DNA of 64,000 nucleotides from RECM01 sp047921215. Its GTDB lineage: Bacteria > Bacteroidota > Rhodothermia > Balneolales > Cyclonatronaceae. Each line of letters opens with the position of its first letter. Positions within the stretch are counted from its first letter, which is position 1. The notes beneath the pieces were generated by a model. That model made no database searches, was not told the DNA's origin, and was given only the letters and a program-made list of their open reading frames with translations. The stretch spans positions 1 to 64,000 of the forward strand of contig JBLRWO010000001.1 of the NCBI GenBank assembly GCA_047921215.1, in the 5' to 3' direction. Below, one piece after another: positions 43,158 through 53,074 of this stretch. Made by a program: the position numbers and the translations under genes.

Positions 43158-44429
43158 ATGTCAACATTGCACCAGGACCTGAAGGCCATCAGGAAAAAAA
43201 ACAGGATGAGCGTTCAGGATGTTTATGAAAAAACCCGGATTTCCGAGGAAAATATCAGACTGATCGAATCGGGCGAGCTCTATACCCGCCCGGATGCGAA
43301 TAAAATCTACCTCCGGAGCTTTACCCGGACTTATGGCAAAGCCGTGGGTGTGAGCGATGAAGATATTACAACCGCCCTGGATTACATGGAAGCGGACATG
43401 TACGAAGGGTTCCTGGCCGAAAAATACCTGGGCAGCAAACCGGTATCCGGAAAAATCCCGCCGAAACCGCCTTTCCCGCTGAATCCCGGCCTTGGAAAAC
43501 AACACGGAAATCATCCGGACATTACCCCCGAGAAGTCAAAAGGCCGGCAAAGCAATACCCCACTCTTCGATACGGCCGGCGGTGCGGAAACTGATGAGGG
43601 CGATAAGCCATCAACAACATCACCCGGGGATTCTTCAGACACAGGGCACACTGCTGCAGACACCGGACATACTGCTGCAGACGAAACGGAACCCTATGAA
43701 AAGAGTGTTCCGCCATCCCGGAAAGCAGACACCAAACATACACGTCGGATATCCACCCGGACTACCTCCATATTCAGACCCGAGCTTCCCGACCCGGAAA
43801 CCCTTTCCACGACGGATGATCCGTCAGAAGGGAGCCTTGACTGGGGAGGTGTGAACAGGAAAATCGTTTCCCGCAAAGATGGCAATGGATTGTTCATTTT
43901 CCTTGGCCTGGTTGGTGTGTTGCTGATCGTGGTGCTGATCTATCTGCTGAGTACCGGCACCGGCGACGATACGGACGCAGATGTGGCTACAGTGCCGGGT
44001 CCGCGCCTGGAGCAGCCCCTTGCCTCTGATACACTGGCCGCACCGCTGACCCCGGATCCCTCACAGCTCGCCGCAGCCCTCCCCGATACCCTCATCCTCA
44101 CCATCTATGCCGCAAGGGGAAACCTCGAACCCGTAAGGGTTCTTTCAGATCTGTATAACATTCAGCGCCCGTACTGGGTTGAGGCCGGGCGGGCCATGCA
44201 GTTTGAATTTCTTCAGGATATTCAGGTGCGGGGAAATCTGGAGCGCATGATCCTGATGTATGATGACCGTGTTATCACCGATTTTCAGGAATACGACCCC
44301 GAGAACAGGGTCATCAGTATCTCCAGGGAGCAGTTTCTCAGGGATCCCACCATGCGTTCTTTCAGTACGGATGTGATGCCCGATGACCTTCCCGGTCCGG
44401 TTGAGATCATTGAACGTCCACGGTTTTAG
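43158..44429 (+). CDS. rodZ: RodZ-like helix-turn-helix membrane protein
   Basis: 423 residues. An N-terminal HTH domain (residues 1-75, including RKKNRMSVQDVYEKTRISEENIRLIESGE) is followed by a low-complexity linker. A membrane helix comes next (about 247-265, LFIFLGLVGVLLIVVLIYLL), then a periplasmic beta-rich C-terminus. This matches RodZ, which links the MreB cytoskeleton to the cell-wall machinery in rods. The linker has a direct duplication (DTGHTAA, about 162-175). It starts a long same-strand run with ligA, whose start is 14 bases later. Confidence 0.78.
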   Translation: MSTLHQDLKAIRKKNRMSVQDVYEKTRISEENIRLIESGELYTRPDANKIYLRSFTRTYGKAVGVSDEDITTALDYMEADMYEGFLAEKYLGSKPVSGKIPPKPPFPLNPGLGKQHGNHPDITPEKSKGRQSNTPLFDTAGGAETDEGDKPSTTSPGDSSDTGHTAADTGHTAADETEPYEKSVPPSRKADTKHTRRISTRTTSIFRPELPDPETLSTTDDPSEGSLDWGGVNRKIVSRKDGNGLFIFLGLVGVLLIVVLIYLLSTGTGDDTDADVATVPGPRLEQPLASDTLAAPLTPDPSQLAAALPDTLILTIYAARGNLEPVRVLSDLYNIQRPYWVEAGRAMQFEFLQDIQVRGNLERMILMYDDRVITDFQEYDPENRVISISREQFLRDPTMRSFSTDVMPDDLPGPVEIIERPRF

Positions 44430-44443
44430 GGGTTAAATAAAAC

Positions 44444-46447
44444 ATGGTAAAGCAGGCATCACAGGACGTCAAAAAACGAATAGAGGAACTGCGGGATATG
44501 CTCACACGGGCCGATGACGCTTATTACGGCGAGGCGGTTCCCATAATGCCTGACCGGGAATACGATAAACTGATGCAGGAACTGCTCGATCTTGAGCTCG
44601 AATACGACCTGCAGGACCCTCAGTCGCCGTCGACCCGCATTGGCGGCAAACCATCGAAGGAGTTCCCCACGGTTGTCCATCCGGTGCCCATGATGAGCCT
44701 GTCGAACACTTACAATAAAGACGAGCTGTTCGATTTCGACCGGCGCGTGCGCGACCTGCTGGGCCACAGCGATTACTCCTACATGGCCGAGCTGAAATAC
44801 GACGGAATGGCCATCCGACTGCGTTACGAAAAAGGACGGCTGGTGCTCGGGGCCACCCGGGGCGACGGCGAGAAAGGCGACGACATCACGGCCAACCTGC
44901 GGACCGTTCGCGATATACCGCACCGCCTGAACGGCCAGGTGCCCGATGTGGTGGAGGTGCGCGGCGAGGCCTACATGGAGCGGGAGGCCTTTGCAAAGCT
45001 GAACCGGGAGCGGGAAGAACAGGGGGAAAGCGTTTACGCCAACCCGCGAAATTTTACCGCCGGCAGTCTGAAAATGCAGGATCCGGGCATAGTTGCATCC
45101 CGCCCTGTACGGTTCTTTGCCTACGACCTGCTCCTCGACGACAACGATTCCTCGCGTACCCAGGAACAGAAACTCGATCAGCTGTACCGTTTCGGCCTGC
45201 CCGTGTGTGATGTCCGGAAAAAATGTGATACCATCGACGAGGTTGAAAAGCAGATTCTCGAATGGGACAAAAAACGGCACTCTTACCCCTTCGAAACCGA
45301 CGGTGCGGTGATAAAAGTGAATGAAGACCGATACCGTGAAGAACTCGGCAGCACATCCAAAGCCCCCCGGTGGGCCATAGCGTATAAATTTGAGGCCGAA
45401 CAGGCCACCACCACCATCGAGGATATTACCCTGCAGGTCGGCCGCCTTGGAACCATCACCCCTGTAGCCGAACTGGCACCGGTTCAGCTGGCCGGGACCA
45501 CCGTAAAAAGGGCGTCGCTGCACAATGAGGATGAAATCCGGCGTAAAGACATCCGCAAGGGCGACACCGTCGTGATCGAAAAAGCAGGCGACATTATTCC
45601 CCAGGTGGTGAGCGTGGTGAACCCGGATGCACCGGGCCGGCCGGAACCGTTTAGCATGCCGGAAAAATGTCCGGCCTGCGACAGTGAACTGCAGCGCCTG
45701 GAGGGCGAAGTTGCCTGGCGCTGTATAAATCCCGCCTGTCCGCCGCAGACCCGCATCCGCATAGAGCATTTTGCATCGCGCAATGCCATGGATATCGACG
45801 GCCTCGGTACCGCCATTGTGGAGCAGCTGGTGGATGAGGGTCTCATAGAAACCTTCGCCGACCTGTATGAACTCGAAACCGAACAGCTGGTGCCACTGGA
45901 CAGAATGGCTGATAAAAGTGCGCAAAATCTGATCAGGGCTATCGAAATGAGCAAATCTCAGCCATTTGAGCGCGTTCTTTTCGCACTGGGCATACGATTC
46001 GTTGGCGAAAAAGTGGCCCGTGACCTCGCTTCCCACTTCGGGTCTATCGACGGGCTGATGCAGGCCGATGCCGAAGAGCTCACCTCCGTCGACTCCATTG
46101 GCCCGCGCATAGCCGAATCGGTAGTACGTTTTTTCGGAAGTGATGAAAACAGGGCCGTCATTGAACGGCTCCGGATCTGCGGGTTGCAGCTTGAACAGGA
46201 AGAAAAAACGACGGTATCCGAAAAACTGGCAGGAAAAACCTTTGTACTAACCGGTACGCTGCCTTCACTAAAACGCGACGACGCCGAAAAACGGATCGTG
46301 GAAAACGGCGGCCGGACCTCCGGATCGGTAAGCCGGAAAACCGACTATGTGCTGGCCGGCGAGTCGGCGGGTAGCAAGCTGGATAAAGCAAAAAAACTTA
46401 ATGTTGAGATCATCGACGAGGAACAGTTTTTTAATTTGCTGAAATGA
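44444..46447 (+). CDS. ligA: NAD-dependent DNA ligase
   Basis: 667 residues, complete LigA. The adenylation Lys is in AELKYDGMAIRL (about 118). The OB-fold, the Cys4 zinc finger (CPACDSELQ and CINPACPPQ), helix-hairpin-helix repeats and a C-terminal BRCT domain (from about 590) all appear in order. It seals nicks in replication and repair, using NAD. Its 5' end follows the rodZ-like gene closely. The long antisense open frame across it is a shadow. Confidence 0.97.
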   Translation: MVKQASQDVKKRIEELRDMLTRADDAYYGEAVPIMPDREYDKLMQELLDLELEYDLQDPQSPSTRIGGKPSKEFPTVVHPVPMMSLSNTYNKDELFDFDRRVRDLLGHSDYSYMAELKYDGMAIRLRYEKGRLVLGATRGDGEKGDDITANLRTVRDIPHRLNGQVPDVVEVRGEAYMEREAFAKLNREREEQGESVYANPRNFTAGSLKMQDPGIVASRPVRFFAYDLLLDDNDSSRTQEQKLDQLYRFGLPVCDVRKKCDTIDEVEKQILEWDKKRHSYPFETDGAVIKVNEDRYREELGSTSKAPRWAIAYKFEAEQATTTIEDITLQVGRLGTITPVAELAPVQLAGTTVKRASLHNEDEIRRKDIRKGDTVVIEKAGDIIPQVVSVVNPDAPGRPEPFSMPEKCPACDSELQRLEGEVAWRCINPACPPQTRIRIEHFASRNAMDIDGLGTAIVEQLVDEGLIETFADLYELETEQLVPLDRMADKSAQNLIRAIEMSKSQPFERVLFALGIRFVGEKVARDLASHFGSIDGLMQADAEELTSVDSIGPRIAESVVRFFGSDENRAVIERLRICGLQLEQEEKTTVSEKLAGKTFVLTGTLPSLKRDDAEKRIVENGGRTSGSVSRKTDYVLAGESAGSKLDKAKKLNVEIIDEEQFFNLLK

Positions 46448-46497
46448 TTAAATTCAGAGGCGAACAGATACTTAATTCAAACGAGTAATTTTTACCC

Positions 46498-46848
46498 ATG
46501 AAATTTGAGATCGAGCAGGATGACAATGTGACCATAATGACCCTGAAAGGGTCAAAACTGGATACCAAAATCGCCGCAGAATTAAAAAGCCAGTTCATCC
46601 TGTTGTCAAAGGCGGGAGAGAGCGGGCACCTGATCCTGGACCTCAGTAGTGTAAATTTTGCCGACTCATCGGGCCTAAGTGCCCTGTTGCTGGCCCACCG
46701 GCTCTACCGGGATGCCGACCGGAAGCTCATTCTCTGCAACATGACCGATCGCGTAAACAAACTTCTTGAAATTTCACAGCTTACGTCCGTATTTACTATC
46801 AGCAGCGATAAAGCATCGGCACTGGAACACATCGATGCCACGGCCTGA
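46498..46848 (+). CDS. STAS-domain protein, anti-sigma-factor antagonist type
   Basis: 116 residues, a single STAS domain. The phosphorylation site of the SpoIIAA/RsbV type is NFADSSGLSALLLAH with Ser57/58. Such proteins bind an anti-sigma kinase and release it when dephosphorylated. No matching anti-sigma kinase or sigma gene lies nearby, so the partner is elsewhere or the protein has another partner-switch role. It follows ligA by 50 bases on the same strand. ATG 46498 is a clear start. Confidence 0.85.
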   Translation: MKFEIEQDDNVTIMTLKGSKLDTKIAAELKSQFILLSKAGESGHLILDLSSVNFADSSGLSALLLAHRLYRDADRKLILCNMTDRVNKLLEISQLTSVFTISSDKASALEHIDATA

Positions 46849-46873
46849 CACCCACTAACTGAACCAAGGACTA

Positions 46874-48331
46874 TTGGATTATCTTTACGCGACGGGGCTG
46901 AACCTGCTCGATCTGGCAGTTATCGTCCTCTATCTTCTGTTGTGCGTCTTCATCGGAATAAAGGTTGGCGGCAAACCCACCGATTCGACCACTTACTTCC
47001 GTACCAGCGGGAACACACCCTGGTGGGCCGTTTCGTTCTCGATTGTGGCCACAGAGACCAGCATGCTTACGGTCATCTCTATTCCCGCGGTGGCCTATAC
47101 CGGCAGTTTTGTTTTTCTGCAACTGGTATTCGGCTACATCATCGGGCGGTTTGTAGTGGCCTGGCTCATCCTGCCCTCCTATTTCAAGGGTGATCAGAAA
47201 ACGGCCTATACTTTTTTTAAAGAGCGCTTTGGCACCCGTTTCCAGAAGATGATTTCCGTGGTGTTCCTGATGACCCGACTGCTCGCAGACGGAGTTCGCC
47301 TTTTTGCTGCTGCCATCCCGATCAAGGTCATCACCGGACTCGACTATCCCGTTGCCATAGCCATTATTGCAGTTCTTACACTGGCCTACACCTATTATGG
47401 CGGTCTGAAATCTGTAATCTGGATCGATGTGCTGCAGCTTGGTGTATACCTGTTCGGCGCGATCTATATTCTGCTGTATACGGCCGGCATACTTGAAGAC
47501 AGCGTGTTCGATTACATAGCAAATGCAGGAAAAACTACCGTGATCGTGCTGCCCTCATCGATAGGTGATGCCTTTACCATCACCTATACACTGGTTGCCG
47601 GGATCTTCGGGGGGGCGTTCCTGTCGATGGCTTCCCATGGCACCGACCAGCTGATTGTTCAGCGGCTTATGGCCTGCCGCGACCTGAGGGCGTCGCAGAG
47701 GGCCCTGATAGCCAGCGGATTCTTTGTTCTCATTCAGATCACTCTTTTCCTGATTGTGGGAATGTATTTGTATACCTGGTACCAGGGCGCGCCGTATACC
47801 GATCTGGGCCTGGGAAATAACGACGAGATCATCCTTCGCTACGTGCTGGATGTAATCCCGCACGGCGCGGCCGGGCTTTTCATTGCCGGACTGTTCGCTG
47901 CTGCCATGAGCACGCTCAGCAGTTCACTATCCGCACTTTCCTCATCCACCCTGTTCGACCTGTTTCCGAAACTGTCGGAGCGCGACGACGCCATTTTCAT
48001 CTCCCGGATGATGATGGTGGTTTGGACGGTCATCTTTTTCATGTTTGCAGTAAGCTTCAGCAATACTGAAAACCCGATTGTGGAGCTGGGCCTGGGCATT
48101 GCCGGATTTACCTATGGCGCGCTGCTTGGTGCGTTCTACATCGGCCGCTATACCAGCTATACCACCCGCGAAGTGATGCCGGGCCTTTTTGCATGTGTGA
48201 TTGGCATGATTTTCGTGATCAGCTTCAGCGACCTGGCCTGGCCCTGGTTTACCTTGACTGGCGTCATAATCTTTTTTACCGTATCAACACTGGTTTACGG
48301 TATCAACCGGATTTTTGGCCTGAAACGATAA
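46874..48331 (+). CDS. Sodium:solute symporter (SSS family)
   Basis: 485 residues with about 13 membrane helices. The N-terminal half has TYFRTSGNTPWWAVSFSIVA and MLTVISIPAVAYTGS, which fit SSS transporters (SGLT/PutP-like). They import solutes such as sugars, amino acids or vitamins with sodium. The start is TTG 46874, placed just after an AAGGA ribosome site; the first ATG would remove the first two helices. The substrate cannot be told from the sequence. It follows the STAS gene by 25 bases. Confidence 0.88.
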   Translation: MDYLYATGLNLLDLAVIVLYLLLCVFIGIKVGGKPTDSTTYFRTSGNTPWWAVSFSIVATETSMLTVISIPAVAYTGSFVFLQLVFGYIIGRFVVAWLILPSYFKGDQKTAYTFFKERFGTRFQKMISVVFLMTRLLADGVRLFAAAIPIKVITGLDYPVAIAIIAVLTLAYTYYGGLKSVIWIDVLQLGVYLFGAIYILLYTAGILEDSVFDYIANAGKTTVIVLPSSIGDAFTITYTLVAGIFGGAFLSMASHGTDQLIVQRLMACRDLRASQRALIASGFFVLIQITLFLIVGMYLYTWYQGAPYTDLGLGNNDEIILRYVLDVIPHGAAGLFIAGLFAAAMSTLSSSLSALSSSTLFDLFPKLSERDDAIFISRMMMVVWTVIFFMFAVSFSNTENPIVELGLGIAGFTYGALLGAFYIGRYTSYTTREVMPGLFACVIGMIFVISFSDLAWPWFTLTGVIIFFTVSTLVYGINRIFGLKR

Positions 48332-48359
48332 TCACAGGTTAATTCGTTATACTCTGCAT

Positions 48360-50765
48360 ATGAGCATCATGGAAAAGCTGGGTCTGGCCCGCAAAAAAAA
48401 GACACACGTCACCCTATTCTCCGAAAAGAAGGGTGATACGGGTACACCCCAGCGGAAACAGATTACCGTTAAAGCACTTATCAGTGTGCTTTTTGTCAGC
48501 GCGATTGTGGTACTCTATCCCCGAACACCTGTTCAGGAGTTTACCTACCGTGTAGGCGAACCGTGGCGGCAAAATGACCTGGTGGCCCCGTTCACGTTCA
48601 GTCTGCTGAAAGGGGAAGACGAAATCGAGGCCGAGGTACGCGAGATCAGGGAAGTAACCCCGCCTATTTTTCATCTCGATAACGCAGCGGAGACACGCAT
48701 CTCCGCTGCGCTTGATTCCCTGTTTTCCCGCATGAAACCCGTGCTTGACCGATACGCAGAGTGGCAGATAAACAAAGCGGCCGGCAGTGAAGATGCCACC
48801 CGCGACAGCCTGCGTTTCGTTCAGCAACAAGCTGTGGCCAATGTTTCGCTGAATGATGAAGGATGGCGCGTACTGCTCGAAAACTATACCCTTATGCGCC
48901 GTGATCAGCAGCGCCGCGGGAGTACCGACCGGCGCTTTATCGGCGAGGAAATACGCCTGAGGATCAACAGGTTTATTAACGACGCTCTTCAACAGGGTAT
49001 CATCAATGTCAGCAAAGACCGTTTCAGCAGCGACGAACTGCTCGTGCGGGACCTGAGCGAGCGCACTCAACGCAGTTTCAGCTTTAGTACCGTTCGCGAA
49101 ATACCCGAAGTAATGGATCTTGCCATGTTTCAGCTTCCCAGGCAGCTGCCTGACCAGGCTGTTCCGGCCGCTCTTCAGCTTCTGGATGCGGTTATTCAGC
49201 CCAACTTCATCTACAATGAAAATGAGACCGAAGCCCAGATCAGCCAGGCCATTGAGAACATATCGCCTACCAAGGGGGCTGTAACCTCCGGCCAGGTGAT
49301 CATCCGCAAGGGCGACCTGATAAACGCTGAACGGCAGAACATTCTGAACAGCCTCGACCAGGCACGAATGTCGCGTGCATCCTCCTTCGAATTATGGCAG
49401 TATTACATCGGCGACACCCTGCTCATCCTTGCCGTATTCTCCGTATTCCTGTTCTACCTCTACCTTTACCGGCGGCCGATTTTCGACAATAATTCGATGT
49501 TCCTTCTGGTATTTCTGGCCATCGGCATCGTGTTGGGTGCCAGCCTTTTTGTGGCCCGGATTGATACCATACCGTCGTATGTGGTGCCCCTGGCCCTGGC
49601 CCCGATCATCCTCACCATCATCTTCGACTCACGTGTGGGTCTGATGGCCACTACCGTTATCGCCCTGGCCACGGCCCTGATCCACGGCAACAACTTTGAG
49701 TTTCTTCTGGCCACCATTACTGCCTGCAGTATCGGGGTATTCTCCGTGAGGGACATCCGGAAACGGAGCCAGTTTTTCCTGACCACACCGGCACTTGTAT
49801 TCATCGCCTACGTTTTCGTGCTGCTGGGCTTTACACTCACGCGCACCGGCGGCTGGGACCTCCTTGCGGTAAACATCCTGCATGTGTTCCTTAACGCCTT
49901 ACTGGTCTCGCTGCTCACCTATCCGGTAATCTTCCTGTTCGAAAAACTGTTCAAGGTAACCACCGATGTCACCCTCTACGAGCTGAACGACAACAACCAT
50001 CCCATTCTGAAGGCCCTGATGATGCGTGCCCCCGGCAGCTTCCAGCACAGTCTTCAGGTCTCCAATCTGTCGGAGGCCGCCGCCGCCGCCATCGGAGCCA
50101 ACTCGCTTCTCTGCCGGGTTGGTGCCCTTTTCCACGACATTGGCAAGATGGAAAAACCCCATTACTTCGTGGAAAACCAGTCGGGCGGCATGAACGAGCA
50201 CGACAAGCTGAAACCACGCATGAGTGCCATGGTCATCAAAAACCATGTGGCTACCGGTGTAAAGATGGCTGAAGAAGAAGGCCTTCCGGAAGTGATCATC
50301 GACTTCATCAAAACACATCACGGTACGAGCGTAATACGCTACTTCCACGGCAAGGCCAAAGACCTGGCCGAAGACGACACCGAGATCCGCGAGGAGGATT
50401 TCCGGTACGACGGACCATTGCCCGAGACAAAAGAGACCGGAATACTGCTACTGGCCGACTGTATTGAGGCCGCCTCGCGCGCCATGACCGATCCCACCTA
50501 TCAAAAACTGGAGAACCTGGTTGTGCGCATGGTAGATGAGCGCATGGCAGAGGGCCAGCTCAATAACTGTCCGCTCACATTCCAGGATCTGCGCATCATC
50601 AAAGATTCGTTCCTCAAAATCCTGGTTGGGATGTACCACGGGCGCATCAAATATCCCGGTCAGGACCAGAAAGACAATGCACCACGCAAGGCCGACAGCC
50701 GTAAACTTGCAAAACCGGCAGGGGTAGAAACGAATCCGGAGAATACACCCATTGAACCTGATTAA
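48360..50765 (+). CDS. pgpH: 7TMR-HD phosphodiesterase, PgpH-like
   Basis: 801 residues. An N-terminal membrane helix is followed by a large extracytoplasmic domain (about 60-330), then about seven helices (about 340-530) and a cytoplasmic HD domain. The HD site is LFHDIGKMEKPHY (about 592), with a preceding APGSFQHSLQVSNL and a later TGILLLADCIEAASRA. PgpH-type enzymes hydrolyse cyclic di-AMP, so this gene is a candidate c-di-AMP regulator. A cyclic-di-AMP cyclase was not seen in the window. It lies 28 bases after the symporter gene. Confidence 0.88.
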   Translation: MSIMEKLGLARKKKTHVTLFSEKKGDTGTPQRKQITVKALISVLFVSAIVVLYPRTPVQEFTYRVGEPWRQNDLVAPFTFSLLKGEDEIEAEVREIREVTPPIFHLDNAAETRISAALDSLFSRMKPVLDRYAEWQINKAAGSEDATRDSLRFVQQQAVANVSLNDEGWRVLLENYTLMRRDQQRRGSTDRRFIGEEIRLRINRFINDALQQGIINVSKDRFSSDELLVRDLSERTQRSFSFSTVREIPEVMDLAMFQLPRQLPDQAVPAALQLLDAVIQPNFIYNENETEAQISQAIENISPTKGAVTSGQVIIRKGDLINAERQNILNSLDQARMSRASSFELWQYYIGDTLLILAVFSVFLFYLYLYRRPIFDNNSMFLLVFLAIGIVLGASLFVARIDTIPSYVVPLALAPIILTIIFDSRVGLMATTVIALATALIHGNNFEFLLATITACSIGVFSVRDIRKRSQFFLTTPALVFIAYVFVLLGFTLTRTGGWDLLAVNILHVFLNALLVSLLTYPVIFLFEKLFKVTTDVTLYELNDNNHPILKALMMRAPGSFQHSLQVSNLSEAAAAAIGANSLLCRVGALFHDIGKMEKPHYFVENQSGGMNEHDKLKPRMSAMVIKNHVATGVKMAEEEGLPEVIIDFIKTHHGTSVIRYFHGKAKDLAEDDTEIREEDFRYDGPLPETKETGILLLADCIEAASRAMTDPTYQKLENLVVRMVDERMAEGQLNNCPLTFQDLRIIKDSFLKILVGMYHGRIKYPGQDQKDNAPRKADSRKLAKPAGVETNPENTPIEPD

Positions 50766-50792
50766 GATGGCCGCCGGAACTGAACGGGTCTA

Positions 50793-51722
50793 ATGATGAT
50801 GGAAAAGCCGGACGGTATACCTGTGTTTGAATCCGAACTGAACCGCTACCTGCAGTTCATCCGGGTGGAGAAAAGCCTGTCGGGCAATACTGTTGATGCC
50901 TATTACCGCGATCTGACCCGCTACCTTCGATTTCTGGATGAGGTAAGGGGACTGACTGACACGGGAGCGATCACGCTTGATCATATTGAGGAATTTCTCA
51001 GGGAACTGGTTGCCCTGGAGCTGTCGCCGGTTACGCTTGCGCGCACCATCTCAAGTATACGGGGTTTTCATCAGTTTCTGGTTGTGGAGGGCATATGCAG
51101 GGCAAATCCGGCGGAACTTGTGGAGCTTCCGAAGAAGGCGCGAAAGCTGCCCGATGTGCTCGATCCGGAAGAGGTGATCAGCATGATCGGCACCCCCGGC
51201 ACCGACACACCGGCCGGGAAGCGCGATACCGCCATACTTGAGTGCCTGTACAGTACGGGGATGAGGGTAAGCGAGCTCACAGGTATGCAGATGGGGCAGC
51301 TGTTCCTGGAAGCGGGATTGATCAGGGTAATCGGCAAGGGTAACAAGGAAAGACTGGTACCTGCGGGCGAATATGCGCGTTCGGCACTTGAGAAATATAT
51401 ATCCGAAGCACGGCCGTTGTTTTCAGGCACTGCAGGTAAAACCAGGAACCGGGTATTCCTGAACCAGAGGGGTACGCCGTTGTCAAGAATGTCGGTCTGG
51501 AATATCGTAAGCAGGGCGGCCAGGGATGCCGGCATCAGGAAACCGGTCTATCCTCACGCATTCAGACACTCGTTTGCGACCCATCTGCTGGAGGGCGGCG
51601 CCGATCTGCGTTCCGTTCAGGAGATGCTGGGTCATGCTTCCATCCTGACTACTGAAATTTATACCCATGTAGACCGGTCGCTGCTGCACCAGGTACACAA
51701 AATGTATCACCCGCGTGGCTGA
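50793..51722 (+). CDS. xerD: Tyrosine recombinase XerD-like
   Basis: 309 residues. An N-terminal SAM-like core-binding domain is followed by the catalytic domain. The catalytic residues are visible: Arg in YSTGMRVSEL, Lys in VIGKGNKERLVP, the HxxR of HAFRHSFATHLLEGGADLRS, His in MLGHASILTT and the nucleophile Tyr in EIYTHVDRS. Xer enzymes resolve chromosome dimers at dif with FtsK. No integrase-like arm domain or mobile cargo is nearby, so a housekeeping role is most likely. A XerC-type or phage role is less likely. Confidence 0.9.
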   Translation: MMMEKPDGIPVFESELNRYLQFIRVEKSLSGNTVDAYYRDLTRYLRFLDEVRGLTDTGAITLDHIEEFLRELVALELSPVTLARTISSIRGFHQFLVVEGICRANPAELVELPKKARKLPDVLDPEEVISMIGTPGTDTPAGKRDTAILECLYSTGMRVSELTGMQMGQLFLEAGLIRVIGKGNKERLVPAGEYARSALEKYISEARPLFSGTAGKTRNRVFLNQRGTPLSRMSVWNIVSRAARDAGIRKPVYPHAFRHSFATHLLEGGADLRSVQEMLGHASILTTEIYTHVDRSLLHQVHKMYHPRG

Positions 51723-51815
51723 ACGTACAAAGCCCGATTAATCCGTGCATCATTCACAGGTTTTGCTTATCGTTGGCATCTATCCAGACGCCCTTAACTA
51801 ATTCTACTACCGGAT

Positions 51816-52871
51816 ATGCAATCTGAACAGCTGAGTGCCGTACAATCCATCGAATGGCGTGATGACCACGTTCGTATTATCGACCAGACCTTTTTACCCC
51901 GCAGAACCGTTTACAGCGATATCCGTGATGTGGGCAGAATGTGGGAAGCCATTAAAACCATGCGCGTTCGGGGGGCACCTGCCATTGGTATTGCCGCCGC
52001 CTACGGTTTCTACCTGGGCATCCGCGATCTGCCTGAATCGGGGTACGACAGTTTCAAACTGGAAGTCGACCGCCTGTCGGAGTACCTGATAAGCGCGCGT
52101 CCTACAGCCATTAACCTTAAGTGGGCCATCGACCGGATAACCAGCTCCATACATGCGTACCGGGAAAAACCGATCCCGGATATCAAAAAACATGTACTCA
52201 AGATTGCGATTACCATCCACGATGAGGACCGCCGTGTTTGCCGGCAGATCGGTATCAACGGTCAGGAACTGATCGGGAAAAAAGCGAATATTCTCACACA
52301 CTGCAACACCGGCAGCCTGGCCACCAGTCAGTACGGTACTGCCCTTTCGGTAATCTATCACGCCCACGAAGACGGGAAAAAGATTCATGTATGGGTCGAT
52401 GAAACCCGTCCTTTGCTTCAGGGCGCCCGTCTTACAGCCTGGGAACTTCTCCGGGTTGGTGTTCCCATGCAGCTCATCGTTGATTCGGCCGCAGGTATGC
52501 TGATGCGCGCCGGCAAAATCGATGTTGTGATCGTGGGCACCGACCGTGTTGCGGCCAACGGGGATGTGGCCAACAAGATCGGAACCTACCCGCTGGCCGT
52601 ACTCGCAAAGGAAAACAAGGTGCCGTTCTATGTAGCCGCGCCGCTGTCGTCAATCGACATGAAAATCGAGGACGGTGATGCCATTCCCATCGAAGAGCGC
52701 GACTCAAAAGAGATCACTACGGTCGGAACCTTTGATATAGCCCCCAACAAGGTGAAATCCTACAATCCGGCATTCGACGTTACACCGGCGCAGTACGTAA
52801 CCGGATTCATCACCGAGAAGGGTATTATCCGGCCGGACTACCGGAAGAACCTCGCCGCCTTGTTCGAGTAG
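51816..52871 (+). CDS. mtnA: S-methyl-5-thioribose-1-phosphate isomerase
   Basis: 351 residues. Motifs RVRGAPAIGIAAAYG, ILTHCNTGSLATSQYGTALS (catalytic Cys near 161) and GTDRVAANGDVANKIGTY (catalytic Asp near 241) identify MtnA rather than the related eIF2B-type proteins. It isomerises methylthioribose-1-phosphate in methionine salvage. No other mtn genes are in the window. The gene ends GAGTAG, and a 13-unit heptamer array starts 14 bases later. Confidence 0.93.
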   Translation: MQSEQLSAVQSIEWRDDHVRIIDQTFLPRRTVYSDIRDVGRMWEAIKTMRVRGAPAIGIAAAYGFYLGIRDLPESGYDSFKLEVDRLSEYLISARPTAINLKWAIDRITSSIHAYREKPIPDIKKHVLKIAITIHDEDRRVCRQIGINGQELIGKKANILTHCNTGSLATSQYGTALSVIYHAHEDGKKIHVWVDETRPLLQGARLTAWELLRVGVPMQLIVDSAAGMLMRAGKIDVVIVGTDRVAANGDVANKIGTYPLAVLAKENKVPFYVAAPLSSIDMKIEDGDAIPIEERDSKEITTVGTFDIAPNKVKSYNPAFDVTPAQYVTGFITEKGIIRPDYRKNLAALFE

Positions 52872-52884
52872 CGGGCGGGGGGTT

Positions 52885-52975
52885 GAGTATTGGGTAGTGG
52901 GTAGTGGGTAGTGAGTCGTGAGTCGTGAGTATTGGGTAGTGGGTAGTGAGTACCAGGTATCGGGTAATGGGTACT
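52885..52975 (+). repeat. Thirteen-unit heptanucleotide array
   Basis: Thirteen seven-base units run without spacing: GAGTATT, GGGTAGT three times, GAGTCGT twice, GAGTATT, GGGTAGT twice, GAGTACC, AGGTATC, GGGTAAT and GGGTACT. It is the longest array in the window, and starts 14 bases after the mtnA stop GAGTAG. Confidence 0.92.
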
Positions 52976-53016
52976 GATACAGGCGGTGCGAACATGAATA
53001 CGTAATGCAAAGCGGG

Positions 53017-53066
53017 TAATTTTGCCCGTTGCGGGCAACACAGTCTGGAAGATGACACCGTCATGG
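53017..53066 (+). repeat. Second-family hairpin repeat, copy B (degenerate)
   Basis: TAATTTTGCCCGTTGCGGGC is followed by AACACAGTCTGGAAGATGAC and ACCGTCAT. The first hairpin (GCCCG/CGGGC) is intact; the second is reduced to GATGAC/GTCAT. It lies directly upstream of copy C. Confidence 0.75.
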
Positions 53067-53074
53067 TAAGTACG

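Noticed and set aside
44459..46036. Long minus-strand open frame (525 codons) opposite ligA
   Set aside because: Antisense to complete DNA ligase; composition rich in His, Phe and Gly with no recognisable family.
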